This document shows positions 43,602 to 53,134 of a stretch of 64,000 bases of DNA, piece after piece; the stretch's first letter is position 1, and each line of letters starts with the position of its first letter. The position numbers and the translations under genes are program-made. The notes beneath the pieces were generated by a model. It saw only the letters and a list, made by a program, of their open reading frames with translations. It was not told where the DNA came from and ran no database searches. Origin of the DNA: Halovivax asiaticus JCM 14624 (GTDB lineage: Archaea; Halobacteriota; Halobacteria; Halobacteriales; Natrialbaceae); contig NZ_AOIQ01000006.1 in assembly GCF_000337515.1 (NCBI RefSeq), positions 68,265 to 132,264 of the forward strand. The letters are read 5' to 3'.

Positions 43602-44849
43602 ATGTTCGAGCTCGCCGTCGATCCAGCGACGACGATTCGGGTCTGTAGCTGGGCGAGCGCCGGTATCGTACTCGGCACCGTTAGCGGAGCCGTTCCCGGC
43701 CTCCACGCGAACAATTTCGCGTTCGTCCTCGCAGGGGTCGCTCCGGCCGTTCCCGGTCCGCCGGTGCTCGTCGGTGTCGCGATGCTCGCGGCAGGCGTCG
43801 TCCATACCTTCGTGAACGCCGTGCCGGCGATGGCGATCGGCGTCCCCGACGGGGAGATGGCGATGACGACGTTACCCGGACACCGACTCGTCCTCGCTGG
43901 GCGTGGTCACGAGGCAATGGTGCTGTCAGCGATCGGCAGCCTCCTGGCGGTCGTCGTCGCCGTCCCGCTCGCCGTGCCGATCACCTGGCTCGTCGTCAGG
44001 CTATACCCGGTCGTGATCGACCATCTCGCGCTCGTCCTCGGAGGCGTCGTCATCGCACTTATCGTGAGTGAGCGGGCGCCCGCGCGCATGCTGGGTGGGA
44101 TGGTCACGTTCTGCCTGGCTGCCGGACTCGGGCTGGTCACCCTCGATATCGATCCGGCCGCACCCCTCGACGCCGGCGGAGTGCTCGCGCCGATTTTCGC
44201 CGGGTTGTTCGGGGCGCCAGTGCTGTTAGATGCCGTCCACGCTGGCGGCCTTCCCCCACAGGACGACGCGAGGCTCCGTGTCTCTCGGCGGACCGTCGCC
44301 TCGACCGCGCTGGCCGGGACCATCGCTGGGGCGATCGTTGGCTTCCTCCCGGGGATTTCGGCGGCGATCGCCGCAGTCGCCGTGCTCGTCGTCGTGCCGG
44401 GAGACGAGGGCCTCGGGTCAGCCGGCGACCGGAGCTACATCGTGGCCACGAGCGGTGTCGACACGGCGAACACCGTCTTCGCGCTCGTCGCGTTGCTCGT
44501 CATCGGGAGCCCCCGGACCGGCGTGATGGTCGCGTTCGACGGGACGGACGCACCGCTCGCGTTTCCCATCCTCATAGCCACCGTGTTACTCGCAGGGATC
44601 GTGGGATTCGTGATCGTGCTCTTCGGAGGCCGGTACTACCTCGACGTCGTCAGTCGAGCGAACTACACCGTTCTCTCTATCGTCATCCTCACGTTGCTCG
44701 TGGGCCTCTCCGCCCTCTTTGCCGGACCGATGGGAGTCGGGATATTCGTCGTCGCCAGCCTGATCGGCCTCGTCCCCATTCGACTCGGCGTGCGGCGCGT
44801 CCACCTGATGGGCGTCCTGCTCGGTCCGCTCGTCGTCGGCTCAGTGTAA
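43602..44849 (+). CDS. TctA-family (tripartite tricarboxylate transporter) membrane protein
   Basis: The 415-residue protein starts at ATG 43602, with TATA element TTTATAAG at 43564-43571. It has about eleven helices and the glycine- and proline-rich TctA/DUF112 motifs GTVSGAVPGLHANNFA near the start and IVGFLPGISAAIAAVA in the second half. Bacterial TctA works with a binding protein and TctB. Neither is next to it, so archaeal TctA-like proteins may transport alone or in another complex. The substrate is unknown. Confidence 0.82.
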   Translation: MFELAVDPATTIRVCSWASAGIVLGTVSGAVPGLHANNFAFVLAGVAPAVPGPPVLVGVAMLAAGVVHTFVNAVPAMAIGVPDGEMAMTTLPGHRLVLAGRGHEAMVLSAIGSLLAVVVAVPLAVPITWLVVRLYPVVIDHLALVLGGVVIALIVSERAPARMLGGMVTFCLAAGLGLVTLDIDPAAPLDAGGVLAPIFAGLFGAPVLLDAVHAGGLPPQDDARLRVSRRTVASTALAGTIAGAIVGFLPGISAAIAAVAVLVVVPGDEGLGSAGDRSYIVATSGVDTANTVFALVALLVIGSPRTGVMVAFDGTDAPLAFPILIATVLLAGIVGFVIVLFGGRYYLDVVSRANYTVLSIVILTLLVGLSALFAGPMGVGIFVVASLIGLVPIRLGVRRVHLMGVLLGPLVVGSV

Positions 44850-44867
44850 TGTCCGACCCAAATCGTC

Positions 44868-45080
44868 ATGCCGGTCACGATCCAAGACCACCCCATGGCA
44901 ACGCTGTCGACGACAGCACTCGTCCGTATCGTGAGTGGGTCGGGAGCGCTCGTGCTGGCTGCTATCGTGACGGGGACGAGTTCGGTGTGGCTTGGCTGGG
45001 CAATCGTGACGGTCATGGTCTCAGGATGGGCCCTCCTGCACGAGAACTGGGGGCGGGAGCCACCATCCGATAGCCCCTGA
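44868..45080 (+). CDS. Small two-helix membrane protein (70 residues or 61 from a later ATG)
   Basis: The frame from ATG 44868 encodes a 70-residue protein with two hydrophobic segments ([20 protein letters not shown] and [16 protein letters not shown]) and a short charged end. It starts 19 bases after the TctA gene stops, on the same strand, so it may be a small partner of the permease (compare the small TctB subunit). ATG 44895 is an alternative start. The overlapping 44849-45073 frame lacks this pattern and is rejected. Confidence 0.6.
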   Translation: MPVTIQDHPMATLSTTALVRIVSGSGALVLAAIVTGTSSVWLGWAIVTVMVSGWALLHENWGREPPSDSP

Positions 45081-45225
45081 GGAAGGAGAGTGCCACCAGT
45101 GGCGGCCCCATGCCTTGGTTGTCTGCGTCGAACGAAAAGTACACCAACGGGCTCGCCGTGTGAGCGCATCGCTCGAGGCAAGCGGAAAGACAATCGTTAA
45201 AAGCACCGGACGGGAACTCAGGGGT

Positions 45226-45405
45226 ATGAGTACGACGGACGACCGCGGACAGCGCGCGTGCGTGTCCTGCGGAATCAACGTTTCCGGGACGAACGCCGCG
45301 CGATTCAAGTGCCCGGACTGTGGTACCACGATCAACCGCTGTGCCACCTGCCGCAAGCAAAGCAACCTCTACGAGTGTCCCGACTGCGGATTCACCGGTC
45401 CCTGA
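45226..45405 (+). CDS. HVO_2753-like zinc-finger protein (59 residues)
   Basis: The 59-residue protein has two zinc knuckle pairs: CVSCG (residues 11-15) with CPDCG (27-31), and CATCR (35-39) with CPDCGFTG (48-55). This is the haloarchaeal CPxCG protein family; HVO_2753 of H. volcanii is a member and has been linked to swarming and biofilm. It has a TATA element GTTAAAAGC about 27 bases upstream and directly precedes EF-1 beta (5-base gap), the arrangement I recall for that gene. Zinc binding is expected; the target is unknown. Confidence 0.8.
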   Translation: MSTTDDRGQRACVSCGINVSGTNAARFKCPDCGTTINRCATCRKQSNLYECPDCGFTGP

Positions 45406-45410
45406 CAACA

Positions 45411-45677
45411 ATGGGTAAAGTAGCCGCTGCGATCAAGGTCATGCCGAACAGCCCCGAAATCGACCTGGACGATCTTCAGGAACGGCTCGAAGCCAGCCTC
45501 CCCGAGGGAGCGAAGATCAACGGCGTCGAGCGCGAAGACGTCGCGTTCGGGCTCATCGCACTCATCCCGACAGTGATCGTTCCCGACGGCTCGGGCGGGA
45601 CCGAAGCCGTCGAAGACTCGTTCGCTGACGTCGACGGCGTCGAGAGCGTCGACGTCGAGAACGTCGGCCGAATCTAA
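45411..45677 (+). CDS. Translation elongation factor 1 beta (aEF-1B)
   Basis: The 88-residue protein matches archaeal aEF-1 beta in full: [20 protein letters not shown], then [15 protein letters not shown] and the C-terminal [12 protein letters not shown]. It is the nucleotide-exchange factor for EF-1A (equivalent of eukaryotic eEF1B). It shares an operon with the small zinc-finger gene. Confidence 0.93.
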   Translation: MGKVAAAIKVMPNSPEIDLDDLQERLEASLPEGAKINGVEREDVAFGLIALIPTVIVPDGSGGTEAVEDSFADVDGVESVDVENVGRI

Positions 45678-45873
45678 CGCCGACACCGAACGCCGATTTT
45701 TCCGCGTGTGCCAGATTCGGGAGCTGCAGCGTTCTCCTTCATCGCCATTACTCGACTGACTCCTGATCACTGGCGAAGTTCGTGAGACAGTAATCGAGCC
45801 GCACAACGCAGAGAGACAGTCGGAGACAGCGGCGAACGATAAGCGAACGAGCGGCTGTTTCGATCGTGGCGAC

Positions 45874-46308
45874 TCAGGCGTCGTCCGGTGCGCCCCAGGT
45901 CGCCGGTTTCGACGCAAGGAGTTCGGAGCCCGCCTCGGAGAGTTCGACGGAGACGTCCCGGTCGAGTCCCGTGCTGATCTCGTCGATGTTCTTCGCGAGG
46001 ACGGTCAGAATGTCCGGCGGGTTCGGATAGACGAGCATGGTTCCGTCGTCGCCCTCGGTCGCGAGCTGGGTGTCGTTGATCATCACCTGATCGTCGACGA
46101 TGGAGGCCGTGACGACAGGGAGTGCCTCGGGTTTGCCCGTTTCGTCCTCCCTGACTTTTCGAATGTGGACGGCATCGAGGTCGAGGACATCCTTGTGTTC
46201 CTGGATCCGCTCTGCACAGCGAACCATATCCTGGACGATCGCCTGGCGTTCCGCTTCGCCGTGTTCACCGGTGTAACAGTGTTCACAGACGCGCAACTCG
46301 AGTCGCAT
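45874..46308 (-). CDS. Conserved haloarchaeal protein of unknown function with CxxC
   Basis: The 144-residue product begins MRLELRVCEHCYTG, giving one C-x2-C. LVRCAERIQEHKDV-like helical and beta segments follow (HIRKVREDETGK, then LPVVTASIVDDQVMINDTQ). No known domain is evident to me. The start at 46308 is the first ATG with a good N-terminus; an open extension to 46350 is rejected. It ends in AT-poor gene-free DNA after EF-1 beta, and starts next to the metallo-hydrolase gene. Confidence 0.55.
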   Translation of the reverse strand: MRLELRVCEHCYTGEHGEAERQAIVQDMVRCAERIQEHKDVLDLDAVHIRKVREDETGKPEALPVVTASIVDDQVMINDTQLATEGDDGTMLVYPNPPDILTVLAKNIDEISTGLDRDVSVELSEAGSELLASKPATWGAPDDA

Positions 46309-46346
46309 ATCGAGCCGTAGCCGGTCTGGACGGATGAGAATTCCGT

Positions 46347-47033
46347 TCAATCGCCGTCCTGGAGCGACGCTGCGATGGCATGAATGCGGTCACTCCCACA
46401 CGGAGCGTAGCCGCCGTGGTGACAGATCACGTGTTCGACGTCGAGTTCGGCAAGCGATGCTACGGAGTTGGCTGCGCGATCCTCGTCGACCGTGTAGGCC
46501 GGTTTCGGTCCGGAAAGCGATTCGGCCTCGTCGGCGACGAGGGCATCGCCCGCCAAGAGGAGTCGTTCGTCGGGGAGAGACAGCGAGATATGACCAGCCG
46601 TGTGGCCCGGGGTCTCCACGACCCGAAGCGGGCCGGCACGGGTCGAGAATTCCTCGCCGTCCGTCAATTCCTCGTCGACCGGGACTGGCGGGTAGCGATC
46701 GTCGTCTGGCCCTTTCACAGGCATCTCGTCGCCAGTCAGGTGCGGAATCTCCGCGGGGTGGGCGCCGATCGTGACGTCCGTGTGGTCACGCAGCGCCGCA
46801 AGCCCGCCCGCGTGATCGGCGTCGTGGTGGGTGAGGATGACCCGTTCGACGTCGTCGAAGCCGAATCCGACGTCGGCAAGCGCAGTTTCCAGCCGATCCG
46901 TCGCCGGTTCGGGGCCCGCGTCGACGAGGATGAGGCCGTCGTCAGTTTCCACCGCTGTAGGGGTGATCGAGACCGTCCGACCACCGAACTCGATCGGGAT
47001 CGTGAGTGCGTGCACGTACGTATCGTCGGTCAT
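46347..47033 (-). CDS. Metallo-beta-lactamase-fold hydrolase
   Basis: The 228-residue protein has the MBL signature THHDADHAGG (zinc ligands H, H, D, H at about residues 69-74) after LVDAGPEP, then a later TPGHTAGHISL (third-site His) and VICHHGGY. It is a two-metal hydrolase; family members act on thioesters (glyoxalase II), lactones, or phosphodiesters. The substrate is not known. It precedes the cystathionine gene on the same strand. Confidence 0.87.
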   Translation of the reverse strand: MTDDTYVHALTIPIEFGGRTVSITPTAVETDDGLILVDAGPEPATDRLETALADVGFGFDDVERVILTHHDADHAGGLAALRDHTDVTIGAHPAEIPHLTGDEMPVKGPDDDRYPPVPVDEELTDGEEFSTRAGPLRVVETPGHTAGHISLSLPDERLLLAGDALVADEAESLSGPKPAYTVDEDRAANSVASLAELDVEHVICHHGGYAPCGSDRIHAIAASLQDGD

Positions 47034-47096
47034 CGGTCGATAGTTCGCGTGCGTCACCGAAAACATTCCGACGGGACCGCCGCTATCGCGTATTCA

Positions 47097-48257
47097 TCAA
47101 TCGAGGGCGGTTTCGATCGCCTGCTCGAGATCGGTGAGCTGATCGTCGACGTGTTCGATACCGACACTGACGCGAATCAGTCCATCGGTCAACCCGGCCG
47201 CGATACGCTCGTCGCGGGGGACCGCGGCGTGGGTCATCGGTGCCGGCTGTTCGATGAGGCTCTCGACGCCGCCGAGACTCTCCGCGAGCGTGAACACCTC
47301 GGTGTTCGAGACGACGGCACCCGCCTCGTCCATCGTGGCATCGAGTTCGAAGCTCAACATCCCGCCGAAGTCGTCCATCTGTTTTGTTGCGAGCTCGTGT
47401 CCTGGATGGGACTCGAGGCCGGGATAGTGGACGCGCTTGACGTCCGCGTGGTCGTCGAGCCAGGACGCGATCCGACGGGCGTTCTCGCAGTGGCGATCCA
47501 TCCTGACCGGGAGCGTCTTCGTTCCGCGGAGCACGAGGAAGCTCTCGAACGGACCGGGCGTGGCCCCGACGGCATTCTGATAGAAGCCGAAGCGCTCGTC
47601 CAGATCGGGATCGTTCGTCAACAGCGCGCCGCCGACGACGTCCGAGTGGCCGCCGAGGTACTTGGTGAGCGAGTGCGAAACGACATCGGCGCCCAGATCG
47701 AGCGGTCGCTGCAGGTACGGGGTCGCAAACGTATTGTCGATCGCACAGATGGCGTCGTGGTCGTGTGCGATCGCCGAGGCGCCCTCGATGTCGACGATGG
47801 ACATGAGCGGGTTCGTCGGGGTCTCGAGCCAGAGCAGTTCCGTGTTCTCCCGGAAGCCGGCTTCGATGGCCTCGAGGTCGGTCATATCGACGAAGGTGAA
47901 CTCGATATCGTACTCCTCGTAGACCTGCGTGAAGATCCGGTGGGTCCCGCCGTAGACGTCGTTGCCGGTGACGACGTGATCTCCCGCCGAGAGGGTGTTC
48001 AGGACGGTGTTGATCGCCCCCATCCCGCTCGCAAAACAGCGCCCGTAGTCGGCGTTCTCGAGGCTGGCGAGATTGGCTTCGAGATCGCTGCGAGTCGGGT
48101 TCCCCGTCCGCGAGTACTCGTAGCCGCGATGGTCGCCCGGCGCGTCCTGCTCGTACGTCGAGTTGGCATGAATCGGCGTCATCAACGCCCCTGTCTCTGC
48201 ATCTGGTTCCTGTCCGGCGTGGATCGATCGGGTCTCGAACCGGTACTGGTCGTCCAT
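47097..48257 (-). CDS. metB: Cystathionine gamma-synthase / beta-lyase family enzyme
   Basis: The 386-residue PLP enzyme has the Cys/Met metabolism signature: YSRTGNPTRSDLEANLASLE near the N-terminus, FASGMGAINTVL, DNTFATPYLQRP and the PLP lysine in SHSLTKYLGGHSDVVGG. It moves sulphur between cysteine and homocysteine. Sequence alone does not separate gamma-synthase, gamma-lyase and beta-lyase activities. It fits the methionine genes here (metE pair, mat). Divergent from moeA. Confidence 0.85.
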   Translation of the reverse strand: MDDQYRFETRSIHAGQEPDAETGALMTPIHANSTYEQDAPGDHRGYEYSRTGNPTRSDLEANLASLENADYGRCFASGMGAINTVLNTLSAGDHVVTGNDVYGGTHRIFTQVYEEYDIEFTFVDMTDLEAIEAGFRENTELLWLETPTNPLMSIVDIEGASAIAHDHDAICAIDNTFATPYLQRPLDLGADVVSHSLTKYLGGHSDVVGGALLTNDPDLDERFGFYQNAVGATPGPFESFLVLRGTKTLPVRMDRHCENARRIASWLDDHADVKRVHYPGLESHPGHELATKQMDDFGGMLSFELDATMDEAGAVVSNTEVFTLAESLGGVESLIEQPAPMTHAAVPRDERIAAGLTDGLIRVSVGIEHVDDQLTDLEQAIETALD

Positions 48258-48398
48258 GTCAGGGTCGACGTGTTCGATACCCCTTACTGTTACCGTCTGC
48301 GGAACGACCGTCAGGCGTCGGACTGTTCGGATACGGTTGTACCAGCAGTTTGAACCGGTATGGAACTACATATCAGCCGTTTTCGTATCGGTATCCTG

Positions 48399-48416
48399 AA
48401 TAGTTTCAGAACTATT
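48399..48416. promoter_or_regulatory. Perfect inverted repeat AATAGTT-TCAG-AACTATT between metB and moeA
   Basis: Seven-base arms around TCAG lie in the divergent region, about 140 bases from each start. The flanks are AT-rich, unlike the rest. It may be a regulator site or a small transcript hairpin. Confidence 0.35.
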
Positions 48417-48545
48417 GGGTTCTAGTGTCGATTCCCAAAAAGGACCCCGGATCTCTACGCTGAACAACACCACTCCGTCGAGCGCTACTCGGAACAGGGC
48501 CGATGTGATGGCCACACTCATTTGGATCGGTGGGCAAGTTCGAGT

Positions 48546-50450
48546 ATGACCCGCCACGAGTTTCGCGAGCTCGCGTCACCCGACACCGCCAGGGAGATAC
48601 TCGCAGAACTGGACGTCGACACAGACATCGAGGAAGTGTCACTCGGACAGGCCAGTGGTCGTCGACTGGCCACTCGTATCGATGCGGACATCGACGTCCC
48701 CGGGTTCGACCGGGCAGCGATGGACGGATACGCCGTTCGGGCGGCGGACACCTTCGGTGCATCGGAGGCGAAGCCGACGCGACTTGCAGTCGTCGACAGC
48801 ATGGCTGCGGGTGAGTCGCCGACTATCGAGATCGACCGGGAGGCAGCCGTACAGGTCGCGACAGGTGCGACGCTCCCACCCGGGACGAACGCGGTCGTAC
48901 CGGTCGAACGAACCACGTCCCTTGACGGCGAGGTGGCGATCGCCACGCCGGTCGCTCCTGGCGATCACGTGCAGTATCGAGGCGCCGACATCGCTGCGGG
49001 CGACCGAGCGTTGAGTCCCGGCACGCGCCTCGGCGCCAGACACGTTGCCCTGCTCTCGGCGATCGGTCGCGAGTTCGTTCCCGTTCGGGGCCGACCCAGG
49101 GTAGCCGTGCTGTCGACCGGGGGTGAGCTAGTCGACCCGGGCGAACCGCTCGACCCAGCGGCCGGCGAGATCTACGACGTAAACGGCGTCGCGATCTCGG
49201 CGGCCATCGAGGCGGCCGGCGGGGTACCGAAACGATTGCACACGGCACCCGACGACCCCGCCGAACTTCGGGAGACGCTGTCGGCGGCCGCGGCATCTGC
49301 GGACTTGCTCGTGACGTCGGGATCGACGAGCGCCGGGTCCGTCGACGTCTTGCCGGACGTAATCGAGGAACACGGCGAGCTGTTACTCCACGGCGTCGCG
49401 ATGAAACCGGGTCGACCCCTACTGGTCGGTCGTGCATTCGATACTCCGCTCGTCGGCTTACCGGGCTATCCAGTCTCTGCCATGGCGGTCTTCAGGACGT
49501 TCGTGGCCCCGATCATTCGAAAAACCGCCCACGTCGACGAACCCGACCGTGCAACCGTCTCGGCCAGGCTTGGTTCCCGGATCCGGTACGACGGCGGCCG
49601 CATGCGGCTGGTCCCGGTCGGCCTCGTCGAGGATGGTAACGGGTCCGACGTCGCCTACCCGCTCTCGCGCGGGAGTGGGGCAACGACGAGCCTGGCCGAA
49701 ACGGACGGGGTCGTTCGGATGTCGCCAGGGACCAACACCCTGTCGAGGGGACGAGACGTGACCGTCGAGCGGTTCGACGCCTCGGCACCGATCCCGTCGC
49801 CACTCGTCGTCGGGGACCCTGACCCGCTCCTGTCCGGACTCCTCGACGACGTCGAAGAACCTCGCTTCCTGCGAGTTCCGGTACGGGACATCGACCGATG
49901 GGTCGAGAATGGCGTTCCCGATGTCGTCGTGGCCCCCCGTGGCCTCTCGGGGGTATCGACCGTCGCCCCCGATCCCGAGGACACTGCTTCGTGGGAGACC
50001 CTCGCAAGATTTACGCGTGAGTGGGGGCTCGTCGGCGAAGCATCGACGATGGAGGGCGGACGATCTGGCGTCGATATTCTCGACTCCGTCGAACACCTCG
50101 CATCACTAGCCGGCTCGCTCGGTCTCCGCCACGCGTTCGACGACTGGGTGGCAGCCACCATGCAAGACGGGAACGACGCGATTACCCAGGATGGACTTCC
50201 CGGCCTCGAATCGGCTGCCCGTGCGGTGCACGAGGGACGAACTCGCGTCGGCCTCGCGTTGTCCACGACGGCGGACCGACTTTCCCTCGACTACCTGCCC
50301 CTCGGGTCACAGGAACTGGTCGTCGCCGTCGACTCCGCTCGACGGGAGAAACCCGGCGTTAGAGACTTCGAGTCGATACTTGCGGACAGACTCGGACGGC
50401 GACTCGCAGACCTTCCCGGGTACGCCGAAGTCGAGAGCGAAGAACCGTAA
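48546..50450 (+). CDS. moeA: Molybdopterin molybdenumtransferase MoeA fused to a PBP-like (molybdate-binding-type) domain
   Basis: The 634-residue protein has about 400 residues of MoeA: PGFDRAAMDGYAVRAADTF, then ATGATLPPGTNAVVPVE and the C-terminal LVTSGSTSAGSVDVLPDVI and VGLPGYPVSAMAVF. Residues 420-630 read as a periplasmic-binding-protein-like domain (LVVGDPDPLLSGLL, GLRHAFDDWVAATMQDG, YLPLGSQELVVAVDS), as in MoeA-LysR-substrate-domain fusions. It inserts molybdenum or tungsten into molybdopterin; the extra domain may bind the oxyanion. No signal peptide is seen. A second MoeA gene without this domain lies at 51717. Confidence 0.9.
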   Translation: MTRHEFRELASPDTAREILAELDVDTDIEEVSLGQASGRRLATRIDADIDVPGFDRAAMDGYAVRAADTFGASEAKPTRLAVVDSMAAGESPTIEIDREAAVQVATGATLPPGTNAVVPVERTTSLDGEVAIATPVAPGDHVQYRGADIAAGDRALSPGTRLGARHVALLSAIGREFVPVRGRPRVAVLSTGGELVDPGEPLDPAAGEIYDVNGVAISAAIEAAGGVPKRLHTAPDDPAELRETLSAAAASADLLVTSGSTSAGSVDVLPDVIEEHGELLLHGVAMKPGRPLLVGRAFDTPLVGLPGYPVSAMAVFRTFVAPIIRKTAHVDEPDRATVSARLGSRIRYDGGRMRLVPVGLVEDGNGSDVAYPLSRGSGATTSLAETDGVVRMSPGTNTLSRGRDVTVERFDASAPIPSPLVVGDPDPLLSGLLDDVEEPRFLRVPVRDIDRWVENGVPDVVVAPRGLSGVSTVAPDPEDTASWETLARFTREWGLVGEASTMEGGRSGVDILDSVEHLASLAGSLGLRHAFDDWVAATMQDGNDAITQDGLPGLESAARAVHEGRTRVGLALSTTADRLSLDYLPLGSQELVVAVDSARREKPGVRDFESILADRLGRRLADLPGYAEVESEEP

Positions 50451-50578
50451 CGCTCGGTCTCCGGGCCCTACCGACGAGTACGGCCCGTCAGTGGTCGTCA
50501 GCCAGGTGGTCGATCTCCGGTCCAGTGGTTGGGCGGCGTCGCGCGACGCGTGAGCACTGTTCCGTCCCGTTGGCGCCA

Positions 50579-51589
50579 TTAGCTGTCGGCTTCCGGTGGG
50601 TTGATCGGTGAGTCGTACTCGTCGTTCATGACCCACTCGCCGTCGCGCTCGATCAGGTACTCCCCGTAGTAGGGGACGCGGGTCGCGACGACCGCTCTGA
50701 AGGCTCGGCGAATCTCGGACCGACTGAGATCGCCCATCGAGTGGGCGTCCGCACGGTTCAGACAGCCCTTGAACCGACCGTCGTGGGTGACCCGGATCCG
50801 CCCACAGTTGGCACAGAAGCTTGGATTCCCCACGGGGTCGACTATCTCGACCATGCCGGTGGAATCGGATTCGCCCGTGGCGCTGACGTGGTAGCGCCGA
50901 CGGTCGTGCATGTCGCGGCGTTCGATGCGGTCAGCACGGGTCTCGAGCCACTCGTGAACGCGATCGACGTCGATCGCCCATTCGGGATGCCCCGCAATCT
51001 CCGGCATGTACTCGATTAGCTGGAGTTGGAGTCCGTCGGACTCGGCCACGTGGTCGACCATCTCGGGGACGTGTTCGGCCGTCGCCTCGAAGACGACGAC
51101 GTTCAGCTTGAGGGGTGTCAGTCCCGCCTCGAGAGCGGCGTCGACACCCTCCAGAACCCGTTCGTAGGCACCGCTCTTCGTCAGGTTGGCGAAGGTCTCG
51201 GGGTCCATCGCGTCCTGCGAGATGTTGACGCGCTCGAGGCCGGCTGCCGCCAGATCGGCCGCGCGGCCGGGGAGGAAACTTCCGTTCGTCGTTAGCGACG
51301 GCGTCATCCCTTCGGGGACGCCGGCAACGATCTCCTCGAGATCCGTCCGAAGCATCGGCTCGCCACCGGTGAACTTCACGCGTTCGACGTCGAACTCCGA
51401 GAGTACCTCGAGGATCCGGATCACCTCGTCTGCGGCGAGCTCGTCGTCTGCCGGCGCTCGCGGGCCGCGGGTGTCGCCGAGCCCCTCGTTGTGGCAGTAC
51501 ACACAGTCGAAGTTACATCGGTCGGTCAGGGACACCCGTACGCCCGAGACCGTCCGGCCAAACTCGTCCTCGAGTGACACACGGATCAT
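50579..51589 (-). CDS. moaA: GTP 3',8-cyclase MoaA (radical SAM)
   Basis: The 336-residue protein has the radical SAM cluster motif C25-x3-C29-x2-C32 (CNFDCVYC), FTGGEPMLR, and a C-terminal second cluster ([20 protein letters not shown]). It starts molybdopterin synthesis by converting GTP to the cyclic dehydro intermediate. ATG 51589 is annotated; a GTG at 51580 (MSLEDEFGR) fits the TATA box (51604-51611) better and would shorten the protein by three residues. It is flanked by two moeA genes. Confidence 0.95.
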   Translation of the reverse strand: MIRVSLEDEFGRTVSGVRVSLTDRCNFDCVYCHNEGLGDTRGPRAPADDELAADEVIRILEVLSEFDVERVKFTGGEPMLRTDLEEIVAGVPEGMTPSLTTNGSFLPGRAADLAAAGLERVNISQDAMDPETFANLTKSGAYERVLEGVDAALEAGLTPLKLNVVVFEATAEHVPEMVDHVAESDGLQLQLIEYMPEIAGHPEWAIDVDRVHEWLETRADRIERRDMHDRRRYHVSATGESDSTGMVEIVDPVGNPSFCANCGRIRVTHDGRFKGCLNRADAHSMGDLSRSEIRRAFRAVVATRVPYYGEYLIERDGEWVMNDEYDSPINPPEADS

Positions 51590-51603
51590 TTGGCTCCGGC
51601 GCT

Positions 51604-51611
51604 ATTATAAT
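51604..51611 (-). promoter_or_regulatory. TATA box of moaA
   Basis: Minus-strand ATTATAAT is centred about 27 bases before 51580. That position is the GTG alternative start of moaA, three codons inside the ATG at 51589. Confidence 0.55.
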
Positions 51612-51716
51612 CCTCCGCCGAACCCGCAACCGAGACGCTCGCGAGTCTCGGGTTCGGCCGGACGGTCGAGGGCTCCGGACCACGACGCTTAGGGGCGGGG
51701 GGCGCGTTTGTCAGGT

Positions 51717-52964
51717 ATGAATAATCCGGAGGCTGGGCTTCACTCCGTTACCTCCTTCGAGGACGGATACAAGCAGTTACGATCGATCTGTCACTCGCAC
51801 GAGCGGCGGGAGCGACGGCCGGTCACGGACGCAAACGGTGCCGTACTCGCAAGTGCGGTCCGTGCTGCCCGGGCCGTTCCACACTACGACCGCGCGGCGA
51901 TGGACGGGTTCGCGGTCCGTGCACGGGACACCTTCGACGCGAGCGGCCGGTCTCCAGCCCGCCTTACCGTCGATACAGGACACGTCGCCACCGGCACCGC
52001 GAGTGCCGTCCACACCGGAAGCGCCGTGCCCGAAGGGGCAGACGCCGTGGTGCCGGTCGAAGCCACCGAACGCCGAGAGGGAACACTGCTCGTGACCGAC
52101 GCAGTGACCGTCGGCGAGAACGTCGCGGACGCGGGCGAGGACGTCGCCGCCGACGAGTCCCTGTTCGACGGCGGGCATCGACTCCGGCCGGCGGACCTCG
52201 CGCTGCTTCGAGCCGCCGGCGTAAATCACGTCGAGGTCGTCCCTTCACCGACGGTCAGCGTCGTCCCAACGGGCGAGGAACTTGTCGATCCCGACGTCGA
52301 TCCGAAACCGGGCCAGGTCGTCGAGACGAACGGGCTGATGGTGTCGAGTCTCCTCGAACAATGGGGTTCGGTACCGACCTATAGAGACCCAGTGACCGAC
52401 GACAATGACCGGTTACAGACCGCGATCGAACGTGATCTCGACCACGATATCGTGGTCACGCTCGGCGGTTCGTCCGTGGGCGAGCGTGACCTCGTCCCCG
52501 ACGTTGTCGACGAGATCGGTGAGGGACGCGTTCACGGGCTGTCCATCAAGCCGGGCCATCCGATGGGCTTTGGAACCGTAGAAGAGACACCGGTCCTGTT
52601 CCTCCCGGGGTACCCAGTCTCCTGTCTGGTCACTGCCACCCAGTTCCTGCGGCCTGCCGTGGCGTGGAGCATCGGCCGGGAACCTGCCGATTTGCCCGCG
52701 GTCCGTGCGAAACTTGGGGCGAAACTTCCGAGTGAACCGGGAGAGCGGACGTTCGCCCGGGTTAAATGGACGGACGCACCGCCGACAGCGGACGGGCTCC
52801 CGCGTGTCCACCCGGTTCGAACGGGTGGTGCGGGCGTCCTCTCCAGTGTCACGCGAGCCGACGGCTGGGTCATAGTCCCGGAATCGCTCGAAGGAATCCC
52901 CGCTGGCGAACCGGTCGACGTCGAACTGTGGGAACGTCCGGATTCGATCCCGATTACGACATAA
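51717..52964 (+). CDS. moeA: Molybdopterin molybdenumtransferase MoeA (second copy)
   Basis: The 415-residue protein has the MoeA motifs HYDRAAMDGFAVRARDTF, GSAVPEGADAVVPVE, TLGGSSVGERDLVPDVVDE and LFLPGYPVSCLVTATQF, but no C-terminal binding domain. Two MoeA paralogues in haloarchaea may separate molybdenum from tungsten or act at different steps. It is divergent from moaA; promoters share 127 bases. It starts at ATG 51717; an in-frame ATG lies at 51708. Confidence 0.93.
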   Translation: MNNPEAGLHSVTSFEDGYKQLRSICHSHERRERRPVTDANGAVLASAVRAARAVPHYDRAAMDGFAVRARDTFDASGRSPARLTVDTGHVATGTASAVHTGSAVPEGADAVVPVEATERREGTLLVTDAVTVGENVADAGEDVAADESLFDGGHRLRPADLALLRAAGVNHVEVVPSPTVSVVPTGEELVDPDVDPKPGQVVETNGLMVSSLLEQWGSVPTYRDPVTDDNDRLQTAIERDLDHDIVVTLGGSSVGERDLVPDVVDEIGEGRVHGLSIKPGHPMGFGTVEETPVLFLPGYPVSCLVTATQFLRPAVAWSIGREPADLPAVRAKLGAKLPSEPGERTFARVKWTDAPPTADGLPRVHPVRTGGAGVLSSVTRADGWVIVPESLEGIPAGEPVDVELWERPDSIPITT

Positions 52965-53134
52965 TTCCGATCGTGCCCGACTGGGACGGTGCGCTCATCG
53001 ATCAACGCAGGACCGAAATTTGATCCGGCGTGACGAGTTCCACCACCTCGTTCTTTCGAACGCTGGTCTGAACAACGTCACGCCTGCGGAACGTGCCTTT
53101 TATAACTATGACGGGGCAACAGGTCCGTACGACT

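Noticed and set aside
44849-45073. Plus-strand 74-codon frame overlapping the small membrane gene
   Set aside because: Its product has no hydrophobic pattern, while the 44868 frame gives two clean helices.
46380-48353. Plus-strand 657-codon frame over the metallo-hydrolase and cystathionine genes
   Set aside because: Antisense to two genes with clear zinc and PLP motifs; it bridges their intergenic gap with no start signal.
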